Part shown: piece after piece, positions 16,736 through 26,172 of the stretch
Layout of the letters: every line of letters starts with the position of its first letter
Position numbering within the stretch: position 1 is the first letter of the stretch
Source: Bacteriovoracaceae bacterium
GTDB lineage: Bacteria > Bdellovibrionota > Bacteriovoracia > Bacteriovoracales > Bacteriovoracaceae
Assembly (NCBI GenBank): GCA_947461175.1
Contig: CANHIY010000002.1
Span: 1 to 62,969 of the forward strand
Reading direction: 5' to 3'
DNA length: 62,969 nt
The notes under the pieces: generated by a model
Told to the model about the DNA's origin: nothing
The model's database searches: none
The model's input: only the letters and a program-made list of their open reading frames with translations
Translations under genes and position numbers: made by a program

Positions 16736-17803
16736 ATGGAATATTTTGATTTCATTCAGTTGATGGCAAAAATCCTCCTGGTGGTGGGGGTTAGTCTAGG
16801 TGTCGTTCCTGTCATGGTGTGGTTTGAACGAAGAGGTGCTGCTTGGATGCAGGGACGAGTTGGTCCTAACCGCGTTGGTCCCTTTGGTCTTCTTCAGCCT
16901 CTAGCGGATGTTGTGAAATTTATTATGAAAGAGGATTTTGTTCCAAAAAATGCGAACAAGTTTTACTACTATCTTGCCCCTCTCATTGCCTTGATTGCTC
17001 CGCTTTGTGCTCTGTCTGTGATTCCTTTTGGGTCCAAGGCGATTGTTAATGGTCAAGAAGTTGTCCTCCAAATTGCTCAAATGGATTCTGGTGTTATTTT
17101 TATTCTGGCATTTGCTGGTTTAGAAGTTTATCCCATCATTCTTGCTGGCTGGGCATCGAATAACAAGTACTCGGTTCTAGGAGCTCTTCGAGGCTCTTCG
17201 CAAATTGTTTCCTATGAAATTTCCATGGGACTAGCACTCCTCTCTATGTTGATTGTTTATGGAACTTTTAATCCCCATGAAATGGTCGCTTGGCAGTCTG
17301 AGAACTACTGGGGAGCCTTGATAAATCCTTTTGGAGCACTTGTTTTTCTTATCTCTATTTTTGCTGAAACTAACCGGCTTCCCTTTGATCTTCCGGAAGG
17401 AGAATCTGAAATCGTTGCGGGTTATCACCTTGAATATGGGGCCATGAAGTTTGCACTGTTCTTTATGGCGGAATATGTGGCCATGATTATGGCCTCAGCG
17501 CTTATTTCAACTCTGTTCTTTGGGGGTTACTCCCTTCTTCCTGGAATGGGCACTCTCGTTTCAATGATCTCATCTCAGTTTGGTTTTGGTGAAGTTGGTG
17601 TGACGAACGTCACAGCTGTCTTCCAATTCATATCTCTATGTTCGAAAGTTGGATTTTTCATGTTCCTCTTTGTATGGATCAGATGGACTCTACCGCGTTT
17701 CCGTTTTGACCAATTAATGGACCTTGGATGGAAAATACTGTTCCCACTTTCTCTTATTAACCTCGTCGTTGTAACCGTTATGGTTTACTTCCTTAATCAA
17801 TAG
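16736..17803 (+). CDS. nuoH: NADH-quinone oxidoreductase subunit H
   Basis: About 355 residues, roughly eight membrane helices. The family blocks WFERRGAAWMQGRVGPNRVG and ETNRLPFDLPEGESEIVAGY are both present; these form the quinone entry chamber. I prefer ATG 16736; GTG 16727 is possible. NuoH links the quinone site to the proton pumps. nuoI follows after 9 bp. Confidence 0.97.
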   Translation: MEYFDFIQLMAKILLVVGVSLGVVPVMVWFERRGAAWMQGRVGPNRVGPFGLLQPLADVVKFIMKEDFVPKNANKFYYYLAPLIALIAPLCALSVIPFGSKAIVNGQEVVLQIAQMDSGVIFILAFAGLEVYPIILAGWASNNKYSVLGALRGSSQIVSYEISMGLALLSMLIVYGTFNPHEMVAWQSENYWGALINPFGALVFLISIFAETNRLPFDLPEGESEIVAGYHLEYGAMKFALFFMAEYVAMIMASALISTLFFGGYSLLPGMGTLVSMISSQFGFGEVGVTNVTAVFQFISLCSKVGFFMFLFVWIRWTLPRFRFDQLMDLGWKILFPLSLINLVVVTVMVYFLNQ

Positions 17804-17812
17804 AGAGGCACC

Positions 17813-18328
17813 ATGGGAACTATAAACGTTTCTAAAAAGTATACGGCTAAAGAAAGAGCATACCTTCCTGCAATCCTTATCGGTATGAAAATTACGATGA
17901 AGAGATTCATAGAGGGATTCTTTTTTAGAAAGCACTTTACGATTCTTTATCCAGAAAAAAAGAGGGATTACTCTGATAGATTTAGAGGGGCCCATTTCAT
18001 TTCAGTGGATGAAAACAAAACGGAGAATTGCACCGCATGCTTTCTTTGTGAGACTGTTTGCCCTGCTGAATGTATTCACATCGTGGCAGATGAGAGGGAA
18101 GAAGAAACAAACATTTATGGAGTCAAAAAAGAAAAGAAACCCTTGAGTTTTGATATTGATCTCTTGCGCTGCTGTTTTTGTGGTTTCTGCGAAGAGGCTT
18201 GTCCTAAAGACGCCATTAAACTTTCTACTAACTATGAAATGGCAACTTATTCTCGTGATGAGGCCATTGTTGATCTTGATCAGCTTAAACGTCCTATGAA
18301 TGGCCGTCATGAAAAGAAGGATAACTAA
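17813..18328 (+). CDS. nuoI: NADH-quinone oxidoreductase subunit I (two [4Fe-4S])
   Basis: 171 residues. Two complete CxxCxxCxxxCP motifs, CTACFLCETVCP and CCFCGFCEEACP, bind clusters N6a and N6b between NuoG and NuoB. An amphipathic N-terminal segment (IGMKITMKRFIEGFFF) fits membrane-surface anchoring. A charged insertion (DEREEETNIYGVKKEKKP) separates the motifs, as in many bacterial NuoI. The stop overlaps the nuoJ start by one base (TAATG). Confidence 0.97.
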   Translation: MGTINVSKKYTAKERAYLPAILIGMKITMKRFIEGFFFRKHFTILYPEKKRDYSDRFRGAHFISVDENKTENCTACFLCETVCPAECIHIVADEREEETNIYGVKKEKKPLSFDIDLLRCCFCGFCEEACPKDAIKLSTNYEMATYSRDEAIVDLDQLKRPMNGRHEKKDN

Positions 18329-18852
18329 TGAGTCCAGTTATTTTAATTCTCGCTGTTATTTCTGTGATTCTTGCCATAACGATGCTTTTTGCCAAAAATC
18401 CTATCACTTCAGCTCTTTGTCTTTTGGGAGTGCTCCTAATGACAGCTGGTATTTATGGATTAATTGGAGAGCACCTCATCGCTACCATTCAGTTGGTTGT
18501 TTATGCTGGGGCCATCATGGTTCTTTTTATTTTCTCCATCATGCTTTTAAATCTCACTACTGAATCTGAAGATCATAAAAAAGAGCCACTTTTGTATGTC
18601 TCGGCCATTGCTTTAGGGGGGGGAGTCCTGACCTTCATCATTTTGGCCCTGAATGAGCATTTTCTAAAGCATCCGATGGATTATTCTTTCGGAAAATTTT
18701 CACCGGAAGTGATTGCTCAGCTTGGTGGAAATTCTAAAGTGCTCTCCCATGCCTTGTTCAGTCAATTTTATGTCTCTTTTGAAGTTATCTCTCTTGCCCT
18801 TTTAATTGCCATAGTGGGAGCTGTTGTTCTTGCTAAAAGAAAATTTGATTAA
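18328..18852 (+). CDS. nuoJ: NADH-quinone oxidoreductase subunit J
   Basis: 174 residues, five hydrophobic helices. The family segment QLVVYAGAIMVLFIFSIML is present in the third helix, where the pi-bulge lies in ND6/NuoJ. The start overlaps the nuoI stop. Followed after 9 bp by nuoK. Confidence 0.96.
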   Translation: MSPVILILAVISVILAITMLFAKNPITSALCLLGVLLMTAGIYGLIGEHLIATIQLVVYAGAIMVLFIFSIMLLNLTTESEDHKKEPLLYVSAIALGGGVLTFIILALNEHFLKHPMDYSFGKFSPEVIAQLGGNSKVLSHALFSQFYVSFEVISLALLIAIVGAVVLAKRKFD

Positions 18853-18861
18853 GGTATTTAT

Positions 18862-19164
18862 ATGACAAATGATGTACTGGTTCAGACACTTGCTGCGGTT
18901 CTTTTTACTATTGGAATCCTTGTGGTGCTTTTAAGAAGAGACACCATTATGGTTCTTATGGGTATAGAGCTGCTTCTTAATTCCGCTAACTTGTCTTTGG
19001 TTGCTTTTTCAAAGTCAGCAGCAATGATTGAAGGACAACTTCAAGTTTTCTTTGTCATCACCATTGCTGCAGCAGAGTCGGCCATTGGACTTTCAATCCT
19101 GATCAATCTCTACCGGAACTTTGGATCCATTAAAACTCAAAATGCTTCTACTCTTAAAGGATAA
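18862..19164 (+). CDS. nuoK: NADH-quinone oxidoreductase subunit K
   Basis: 100 residues with three helices. The signature MGIELLLNSANLSLVAFS carries the conserved membrane glutamate of the proton path, and VFFVITIAAAESAIGLSIL carries the second one. The stop overlaps the nuoL start (TAATG). Confidence 0.97.
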   Translation: MTNDVLVQTLAAVLFTIGILVVLLRRDTIMVLMGIELLLNSANLSLVAFSKSAAMIEGQLQVFFVITIAAAESAIGLSILINLYRNFGSIKTQNASTLKG

Positions 19165-21143
19165 TGAACGTGGAAACTATGCAATCTTCTCTCCCACTTC
19201 TCATCTTAATTTCCCCCTTGATCGGTTTTTTTATTAATGGGGTTATTTTGCCACTGAAACTAAAAGGATTTGCTAAAACTGATCCTCACACCGCAGGCTA
19301 TACGGCAACCTTTTTTATTGGGCTTTCATTTGTTTTGGCCTGTGCTGCTTTCTCCAAATTAACTGGTGTAGGAGGGAATCCCTCCCTCGTTTCATTTTGT
19401 TTTGAGTGGTTTAACTTTGGTGGACTTAACATTCCCTTTGAACTCCGTATGGACAAGCTCTCTGGAATACTTGTGATGATTATCACAGGTATTGGAACCT
19501 TGATTCATCTTTACTCAACAAGTTATATGCATGATGAAGAGTGCGTAGGTCGTTATTTTTCCTACCTCAATCTTTTTTGCTTCAACATGCTTCTTCTTGT
19601 CCTAGGTAATAATTTGCCCCTCTTATTTTTTGGTTGGGAGGGAGTAGGTCTGTGCTCCTACCTCCTCATTGGCTTTTGGTATACTGATACTGAAAAGGCC
19701 AATGCCGGTAAGAAAGCTTTTATTGTGAACCGGGTAGGGGACCTTGGTTTTCTAATTGGGATGTTTCTTCTTTTTAGAGAACTTGGAACTTTAAATCTTG
19801 TTGAAATTAATACTCTTCTCTCTAATCCTGAGGTGACAACCAGGATCATGCCTTCAGTTACCCTTATCTGTCTTTCTCTTTTTGTGGGGGCAACGGGCAA
19901 GTCTGCTCAAATTCCTCTCTATGTCTGGCTTCCAGATGCCATGAGTGGTCCTACTCCAGTATCTGCTCTCATCCACGCCGCTACCATGGTGACGGCCGGT
20001 GTTTATATGATTGCTCGCCTAAATCCACTCTTTGAGCTTTCTCCAGTTGCTTTAAGCGTGATCGCTCATACTGGAGCCTTGACTGCCTTATTTGCTGGAA
20101 CAATTGCTGTGGCCCAAACAGATATCAAGAAGGTTTTGGCCTATTCCACTGTTTCTCAATTAGGATTTATGTTCCTTGCCTGCGGAGTTGGTGCCTATCA
20201 GACTGCTGTCTTTCACCTCATGACCCATGCTTTTTTTAAAGCACTTCTCTTCCTAGGATCGGGTTCTGTGATCCATGCTTGTTCTGGTGAGCAAGATATG
20301 ACAAAGATGGGTGGGCTTAAAAAGTATCTGCCTCACACTCACTCTACGATGCTTGTTGGATCCCTTGCTATCTCTGGGATCCCCTTCTTCTCAGGATTTT
20401 TTTCCAAAGACGAAATCCTTTACTCCACAATTGCACTTCCTGGTGGGGTTTCCTACCTTTTCGTCGTGGGAGTCCTAACTGCTATACTCACCGCTTTCTA
20501 CACTGGTAGGATGATGAGCCTCACATTTTATGGACCTGAAAAAATGTCTCATGATGTAAAACATCATCTCCATGAATCTCCTGGGCTTATGACTTTTCCT
20601 CTTTATGTTCTGGCCTTTTTAGCAGCATTTGGTGGTTTTCTTGGAGTTCCTCACCTCATGGGAGATTTCTTGGGTCACATGCCGCATTTCCTCTCTGAGT
20701 GGCTAAACCCAGTTGTTCCGGCCAAGCATCTTCCTTTAGTGGGAGTAAAAATTCCTCTCCATGAAGGAGTGGTCATGGTGGGCTCATCAGTTATTGCCTT
20801 AGCTTCATTTATTGCAGGAATTAAGGTCTTTAAGAAAATTGAGTTCATCTCTGATGCTTTCTCAGGACTTCTTCCTTTGCAAAAACTCCTCTCACATAAA
20901 TACTACATCGATGAACTCTATTCATTAGTTATTGTTACTCCCATCAAAAAGATCTCATCTTTTGCCGGAGAGGTTTTTGATAAACTTTTTATCGACGGAG
21001 CAGTGAATGGTCTAGGTCGTGGAGTACGTTTAGTGGGAGCGAGTTTACGTACTATTCAAACAGGTGATCTTCAGACCTATGGATTGCTTATGCTTGGTGG
21101 AGTTCTTCTCGTTGTTCTTTTTATTTTTAAAGTTTTGGCCTAA
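19164..21143 (+). CDS. nuoL: NADH-quinone oxidoreductase subunit L (antiporter-like)
   Basis: 659 residues. It has the antiporter-type core: FFGWEGVGLCSYLLIGFWY with the key glutamate, KSAQIPLYVWLPDAMSGPTP with the lysine, and a long C-terminal part with the lateral helix. The start ATG overlaps the nuoK stop. It is the distal proton pump of the membrane arm. Confidence 0.97.
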   Translation: MNVETMQSSLPLLILISPLIGFFINGVILPLKLKGFAKTDPHTAGYTATFFIGLSFVLACAAFSKLTGVGGNPSLVSFCFEWFNFGGLNIPFELRMDKLSGILVMIITGIGTLIHLYSTSYMHDEECVGRYFSYLNLFCFNMLLLVLGNNLPLLFFGWEGVGLCSYLLIGFWYTDTEKANAGKKAFIVNRVGDLGFLIGMFLLFRELGTLNLVEINTLLSNPEVTTRIMPSVTLICLSLFVGATGKSAQIPLYVWLPDAMSGPTPVSALIHAATMVTAGVYMIARLNPLFELSPVALSVIAHTGALTALFAGTIAVAQTDIKKVLAYSTVSQLGFMFLACGVGAYQTAVFHLMTHAFFKALLFLGSGSVIHACSGEQDMTKMGGLKKYLPHTHSTMLVGSLAISGIPFFSGFFSKDEILYSTIALPGGVSYLFVVGVLTAILTAFYTGRMMSLTFYGPEKMSHDVKHHLHESPGLMTFPLYVLAFLAAFGGFLGVPHLMGDFLGHMPHFLSEWLNPVVPAKHLPLVGVKIPLHEGVVMVGSSVIALASFIAGIKVFKKIEFISDAFSGLLPLQKLLSHKYYIDELYSLVIVTPIKKISSFAGEVFDKLFIDGAVNGLGRGVRLVGASLRTIQTGDLQTYGLLMLGGVLLVVLFIFKVLA

Positions 21144-21155
21144 GGATTTGTACAC

Positions 21156-22697
21156 ATGGAAACTTCTTGCTTGTTGACCTGGATTATTTTTACACCGCTT
21201 ATCTTCGGATTTATAGTGGCTCTCATGCCTCAGAGTCTTGAGTCAAAATTCAGAAAGCTTGCATTAGCACAAACGTTAGTCAATGCCTTATTGGCGACTT
21301 ATCTCTATGTTCATTTTGATGGTAGTTCCTACGCTTCACAATTTGTTCACCTGGTTAGCTGGTTGCCAGATTGGGGAATTAATTATTCAGTTTCCATTGA
21401 TGGAATAAGCCTTCCTCTTGTGATGCTTACGGCCTATGTGGCCCCAGTTGCCATTTTGGGAACTTGGCCTGATATCCACCACGGTGGTTTGAAAAAAGAA
21501 AAGTTTTTTGTCATATGTCTTATGGCCCTTCAGACTGGAATGTACGGAACTTTTTTATCATCCGATATTTTTCTTTTTTATTTTTTCTGGGAAGTTGTTC
21601 TTATCCCAATGTTCTTTATGATTGGAATTTGGGGTGGTAAGGACCGCATCTATGCCACTGTTAAGTTTTTTATCTACACAATGATTGGTTCTCTTCTTAT
21701 GCTGGTTGCCATTTTCTGGATCCTTAAAACTGGTTCTGAGCAGTTTGGGGCCCCTACTGCAGATATGGGAAAGTTGTCTGAATTAGCATTTTCGTTTGAC
21801 GGGACATCTCTTGGTTCTGCACTGATGTCACCCCAGTCCCTTTTATTCTTCGCTTTTGCTTTGGCCTTTGTGATTAAAGTTCCGATGGTTCCTTTTCATA
21901 CATGGCTTCCGGATGCCCACGTTCAGGCACCAACAGTTGGTTCGGTTTTTCTAGCCGCAGTTCTTCTTAAAATGGGGACCTATGGTCTCATGAGAATAGC
22001 TATTCCGTTTTTTCCAGAAGCAGCTCATTATTTCTCGTCTGTCTTTATACTACTTGGAGTGATCGGTATTATTTATGGGGCTTTTTGTGCTCTCGCACAA
22101 TCTGACTTTAAAAAGCTTGTTGCTTATTCCTCTGTTTCTCACATGGGATACATCATGGTCGGTCTTTTTGCTTTCCAAAAAGTCGCTATTGCTGGCTCAC
22201 TTTACCAAATGATTAATCATGGTATTTCGGCTGGAGGATTATTTTTAATTGTTGGTTTTCTCTACGAAAGACTCCACACGAGGAATTTAAATGAATTTGG
22301 AGGACTTGCTAAGGTAGTACCTTTAATGGCCATAGGTTTTATGATCATGACCCTGTCTTCAGTGGCCCTTCCTGGATCCAATGGATTTGTTGGTGAATTT
22401 CCCATACTTCTTGGGGCTTTTCAGACTCAACCCACTTTTGTTCTGTTCGCTGGAACAGGAGTGATCCTTGGTGCAATTTATGCTCTTAAAGCTTATCAAT
22501 TGGTTATGCTTGGACCTACAACCAGGTCTGATCTAGCCACCTTGAAAGACTTGAATTTAAAAGAAGTTATTTCTCTATCAATTCTTACGATTTTTGTTTT
22601 TGGGATTGGTTTCTTTCCTAAAACTTTCTTTTGGAAGTCTGATGCTTCTTTAGAAAACTACGCAAACACTCTAATTCAGAAAGTGAGTTCAAAATGA
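21156..22697 (+). CDS. nuoM: NADH-quinone oxidoreductase subunit M (antiporter-like)
   Basis: 513 residues with about 14 helices. FLFYFFWEVVLIPMFFMIG holds the conserved glutamate, and KVPMVPFHTWLPDAHVQAPT holds the lysine and HTWLPDAH signature. The stop overlaps the nuoN start by 4 bp (ATGA). Confidence 0.97.
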   Translation: METSCLLTWIIFTPLIFGFIVALMPQSLESKFRKLALAQTLVNALLATYLYVHFDGSSYASQFVHLVSWLPDWGINYSVSIDGISLPLVMLTAYVAPVAILGTWPDIHHGGLKKEKFFVICLMALQTGMYGTFLSSDIFLFYFFWEVVLIPMFFMIGIWGGKDRIYATVKFFIYTMIGSLLMLVAIFWILKTGSEQFGAPTADMGKLSELAFSFDGTSLGSALMSPQSLLFFAFALAFVIKVPMVPFHTWLPDAHVQAPTVGSVFLAAVLLKMGTYGLMRIAIPFFPEAAHYFSSVFILLGVIGIIYGAFCALAQSDFKKLVAYSSVSHMGYIMVGLFAFQKVAIAGSLYQMINHGISAGGLFLIVGFLYERLHTRNLNEFGGLAKVVPLMAIGFMIMTLSSVALPGSNGFVGEFPILLGAFQTQPTFVLFAGTGVILGAIYALKAYQLVMLGPTTRSDLATLKDLNLKEVISLSILTIFVFGIGFFPKTFFWKSDASLENYANTLIQKVSSK

Positions 22698-24172
22698 ACC
22701 TGATTGATGTTTTTCCCTTAACAGCCCTTGGAGCTTCTGATTTTCTAAATCTTGGGCCAGTTTTGATTCTTACCTTTGGTGCAGTACTAAGTATTCTTTT
22801 GGGTACTCATAAAGATAAAGGTCATTATTTGGCTTTTGGGATGTCCCTTGCATCAGTTCTTGCTGCCTTTTTAGTCAATTACGCCATGGTTTTTTCAAGT
22901 GATGTAAGTATTTTGGGTGAAACACTTATTTTTAGTCCTTTTACGAAAACCCTCTCTCTTATGCTTTTAGTCTTTTCGGGAATTGCTATTTTTCTCACCT
23001 TTGGGCATGACAAGAAAGAAGGATTGTTAGCAGAAATTTATGGTTTGATTCTCTTCTCGGTGACAGGCATGATCCTTATGGTGAGCACTCAGCACCTTTT
23101 GTTCATGTTCATTGCCTTAGAGATAATGTCTCTTGCGATTTATGTCATGGTGGCCATGAGGCGAACCAGTCGTTTTTCTGCTGAGGCAGGTTTAAAGTAT
23201 TTTATTCTTGGAGGCTTAGCCTCGGCCTTGTTTTTATATGGTTCATCCTTAGTTTTCGGAGCAACTGGATCTTTTCAACTTGAATCAATCAGCTACTTCC
23301 TCTCTTCTCATCCAAATCCGTCATACATTTACTACGTTGGTCTGGGTCTCATTTTAACGGCCATGCTTTTTAAGGTTGGAGCAGTCCCTTTTCATGGGTG
23401 GGTACCGGATGTTTATCAGGGTGCCTCCACCAATATAACTGGCTTCATGGGAGCAGCTGTTAAATTTACGGCTTTTATGGCCCTGACAAAAATTTCACAG
23501 CATTTAGTCTTTGTCCCTCAAGTCAGTGGCCTATCTTGGTTTCAAAATTATGTATGGCTGATTGCTGCTGCATCGATGATCTACGGAAACTTTGTTGCGA
23601 TTTCACAAAATGAAATAAAGAGGATGCTCTCTTTTTCCACCATCGCTCACACAGGATATTTACTTCTCGGTCTTTGTGCTATGAATGTTGGGGAGACTTC
23701 TTCTGAAGATCTAATAATTTACTTGTTTTTTTATGCTCTCTCTAACCTTGGGGCCTTCGCAGTAATTTCACAGTTTGAAGAAAAAAATCAAAAAGATCTT
23801 ACTCTTGACCAGATTGCTGGAATAGGACTTAAGCATCCTTTACTGGGAGCTTTCTTCACCTTGTTCCTTCTCTCTATGGCAGGTATTCCTCTTACTTCAG
23901 GATTTATAGGAAAGTACGGCCTTTTTAGCTCCGCCGTTAATTCTGGAGAGGTGCCACTTGTTGTCATTGCTGTCCTCACTTCCGTCGTTTCAGTGTATTA
24001 TTATCTTAGAGTGATTATTTATATGTTCATGAAAGATAGTGCTGGTGAAGAGGTAACATTTCAGGGTTTAAAGGGTGCAGGGTTAGCAGCTTTCATCTCC
24101 GCCGTTGCAACACTTCAATTTGGACTATTTCCCCGTGCCATCATTTCGTTTGTTAAAATGATTTCAAAATAA
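22694..24172 (+). CDS. nuoN: NADH-quinone oxidoreductase subunit N (antiporter-like)
   Basis: 492 residues. The segments FMFIALEIMSLAIYVMVAM, KVGAVPFHGWVPDVYQGAST and SFSTIAHTGYLLLG are typical of NuoN/ND2. It is the proton-pumping subunit nearest the quinone module. Last of the fourteen nuo genes; a small gene follows 8 bp later. Confidence 0.97.
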   Translation: MNLIDVFPLTALGASDFLNLGPVLILTFGAVLSILLGTHKDKGHYLAFGMSLASVLAAFLVNYAMVFSSDVSILGETLIFSPFTKTLSLMLLVFSGIAIFLTFGHDKKEGLLAEIYGLILFSVTGMILMVSTQHLLFMFIALEIMSLAIYVMVAMRRTSRFSAEAGLKYFILGGLASALFLYGSSLVFGATGSFQLESISYFLSSHPNPSYIYYVGLGLILTAMLFKVGAVPFHGWVPDVYQGASTNITGFMGAAVKFTAFMALTKISQHLVFVPQVSGLSWFQNYVWLIAAASMIYGNFVAISQNEIKRMLSFSTIAHTGYLLLGLCAMNVGETSSEDLIIYLFFYALSNLGAFAVISQFEEKNQKDLTLDQIAGIGLKHPLLGAFFTLFLLSMAGIPLTSGFIGKYGLFSSAVNSGEVPLVVIAVLTSVVSVYYYLRVIIYMFMKDSAGEEVTFQGLKGAGLAAFISAVATLQFGLFPRAIISFVKMISK

Positions 24173-24180
24173 GAGGACAC

Positions 24181-24444
24181 ATGATTGCTAGAAAAATTAC
24201 ATATCTTGGAAACTTTAACGATGACGTGTTTGGTACAATTTTTGACATTACAAGAAAGAATGAAATCACTGGTATTGTAAAAAAGATAAGTGAAAAACAG
24301 GTTGAGCTTAGTCTTGAGGGTGATCCCTCTCAAATTAAGCTTATTCAGCACCAGATTGAGAGGAAGGTTAAACCCTATATTCAAAATAAGAATGTGGAGC
24401 AAATTCCCTATCAATACTATCAAGGAATCAGCCTTTCCTTATAG
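24181..24444 (+). CDS. Small acylphosphatase-like protein at the end of the nuo operon
   Basis: 87 residues. The segment EITGIVKKISEKQVELSLEGDPSQIKLIQ matches the acylphosphatase pattern (glycine turn, strand, EG before a helix). The catalytic Arg of the usual GRVQGVGFR loop is not seen at the equivalent place (FGTIFDITRK), so activity is doubtful. It lies 8 bp after nuoN and is probably cotranscribed. A short cytosolic alpha/beta protein of unknown function is a safer description. Confidence 0.5.
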   Translation: MIARKITYLGNFNDDVFGTIFDITRKNEITGIVKKISEKQVELSLEGDPSQIKLIQHQIERKVKPYIQNKNVEQIPYQYYQGISLSL

Positions 24445-24568
24445 TTGATAAGGACCAAACTTAAATGTTAAGACTGTCATCGAAAATTCCAAGTTTGTTA
24501 TTTAAGCCTGTCATTTCCGTTTGTTCAATTCATTGAAATAAATGTAGAATTTTCAAAGATGAAATCTT

Positions 24569-24655
24569 TGGTGCCCAAGACGAGACTCGAACTCGTACGG
24601 GTTATTCACCCGAGGGATTTTAAATCCCTTGTGTCTACCATTCCACCACCCGGGC
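24569..24655 (-). tRNA. tRNA-Leu (anticodon TAA)
   Basis: The minus strand folds into a class II tRNA of 87 nt with encoded CCA (24569-24571). The acceptor 5' GCCCGGG pairs with CTTGGGC (two G-U pairs). The anticodon arm is AGGGA-TTTAAAA-TCCCT with TAA in the loop, a variable arm CGGGTGAATAACCCG follows, and the T arm contains GTTCGAGTC. It decodes UUA, a frequent codon in AT-rich genomes. It lies antisense between nuo and the next plus-strand operon. Confidence 0.95.
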
Positions 24656-24673
24656 ATGTAGAAAAGTAGGGTA

Positions 24674-24702
24674 ATGATGTTATGTTATTGAGATTATGTC
24701 AA
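24674..24702 (-). promoter_or_regulatory. Candidate promoter for tRNA-Leu
   Basis: On the minus strand, TTGACA (24697-24702) is followed after 17 bp by CATCAT (24674-24679), four of six matches to the -10 consensus. Transcription would begin about 12 nt before the mature tRNA 5' end. It overlaps the start codon region of the plus-strand lipoprotein gene. Confidence 0.4.
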
Positions 24703-26172
24703 TTGAAAAGCCTTGGGATTCTTTCACTGCTTGTTATTATTTTGCCGTCCTGTTCAATGTGGCGGGGAGAGAAGGGACAGAAGGAAATTTTAACCACTTA
24801 CAATAATCTGTGGTTTAAAACAAACCTTCATCATGCTTTGGTTGATAGTCAAGGCCAGCCATTACCCCACTTATTTTTTGACCTGAACTCAGAGTATGTA
24901 GCTTCTCAAAATGAAGTGACTGTTCTTATTTCCACTCCTGAAGGTTCTAAGGATGGATACGACATTGACTTAAGTTCCGGCCAAAGATTCTATACTCATA
25001 CTTACTGTAAACAGGATGATATTTGGAAATCCTATAGTGGACCACTTTATCGGCCCCCTTATTCAATTGGCTACATTCCCAAAGTTCTTGATCAATTAGG
25101 AGGACCTCAGAAGGTTATTGTATGGTCAACTTCTGATAGTATCCCAAAAACTTATAAAACTAATTATCAAAAAGTCCGTTTGGTGGGTGCTTTTGTTGAA
25201 CAGAACTGTCTTATTGGTAATTGTATTGGAAAAAATAATTGGCTATCTCGGCTTGTATTTGTTGGTGTGGATGTAAATGATCCTGATTTAGCATTTGTTT
25301 CATCAACAACTGAATTTAAAAAAGTTATAGATTGGGAAAAATCAAAGGCGCATTTGGCAAATATTGATGGTCACAATACCATTGGAGAAAATTTTTATCC
25401 ATCGAAACGAATCGGTGAATTATTGGATTTTCATGAGGCTTTTAAGTATTTCAAGAAAAGATCAATTATACTCACCAATAAGGAATTAAAAAACATTCAG
25501 AAAGGGTGTCACGATCTCTATGATCTTTTTCTGGAGGAGGTTGGTAAGACTTCACCCGAGGATCAACCAGCAACAAATATAGATGAATTAAAGGAAAAAC
25601 TGAAACTTAGGGCCTTGATGAAAAAAAAGAAACTACCCGTTGGATTTGCACAAAGGCTAGCTCACTTTACGGGGAAGTATTTTAAAGAGATCACAACCTG
25701 TGAAAAATTCATCTACCACGGTAATATTAATAATAGTCAAGACAGCTATTGGTTTTTGAGTTATCTAGGGATTTATTTTAAATTACACAAAGAAGGTTTT
25801 TATTTCGATTGTAAAAACCAAAGTTGGCGAAAGAATGAACTCAATGAGGATGGGAAGCTTATTTTTAATTTACCAGAAGATATAAAAAAATGCAGCGAAA
25901 GAGATCTAGACCTCGCCATGAATTATCTTCCTAACTTTTTAGAAGGTTTAAAGAGCAGCGAGCATATGTATAAGTTTATAGATTATGATAATCAATCTTA
26001 TGGGACTCATAATAAAATATACGCTTGGGTAAGAATAAAAAATCCTCGTTTTGATTGCAGAAAGAATCCTAACCAAGAGATTGTTAAGAAAATGTCTGTT
26101 GCACCTGAAGATGCCAACTGGAAACCAAGGCAAGTGAAAGATATAAGTGATGAACTAAAGATCATAGAATGA
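24682..26172 (+). CDS. Lipoprotein of unknown function, first gene of the complex I-like/desaturase operon
   Basis: 496 residues with a lipoprotein signal peptide: a hydrophobic stretch, then lipobox ILPSC and a mature N terminus CSMWRGEKG. The mature part is large, polar and aromatic-rich, with several scattered cysteines (for example CKQDD, EQNCLIGNCIGKNN, CHDLYD). No domain is recognised. The stop overlaps the next start by 4 bp (ATGA at 26169), so it is translationally coupled to the NuoB-like gene. This places a periplasmic or outer-membrane lipoprotein in the same transcript as cytosolic redox-like proteins. Function unknown. Confidence 0.75.
   Translation: MLLRLCQLKSLGILSLLVIILPSCSMWRGEKGQKEILTTYNNLWFKTNLHHALVDSQGQPLPHLFFDLNSEYVASQNEVTVLISTPEGSKDGYDIDLSSGQRFYTHTYCKQDDIWKSYSGPLYRPPYSIGYIPKVLDQLGGPQKVIVWSTSDSIPKTYKTNYQKVRLVGAFVEQNCLIGNCIGKNNWLSRLVFVGVDVNDPDLAFVSSTTEFKKVIDWEKSKAHLANIDGHNTIGENFYPSKRIGELLDFHEAFKYFKKRSIILTNKELKNIQKGCHDLYDLFLEEVGKTSPEDQPATNIDELKEKLKLRALMKKKKLPVGFAQRLAHFTGKYFKEITTCEKFIYHGNINNSQDSYWFLSYLGIYFKLHKEGFYFDCKNQSWRKNELNEDGKLIFNLPEDIKKCSERDLDLAMNYLPNFLEGLKSSEHMYKFIDYDNQSYGTHNKIYAWVRIKNPRFDCRKNPNQEIVKKMSVAPEDANWKPRQVKDISDELKIIE

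Noticed and set aside
24437-24453. Hairpin at the end of the nuo operon as a terminator
   Set aside because: The stem is only 6 bp, it overlaps the stop codon and no T tract follows.
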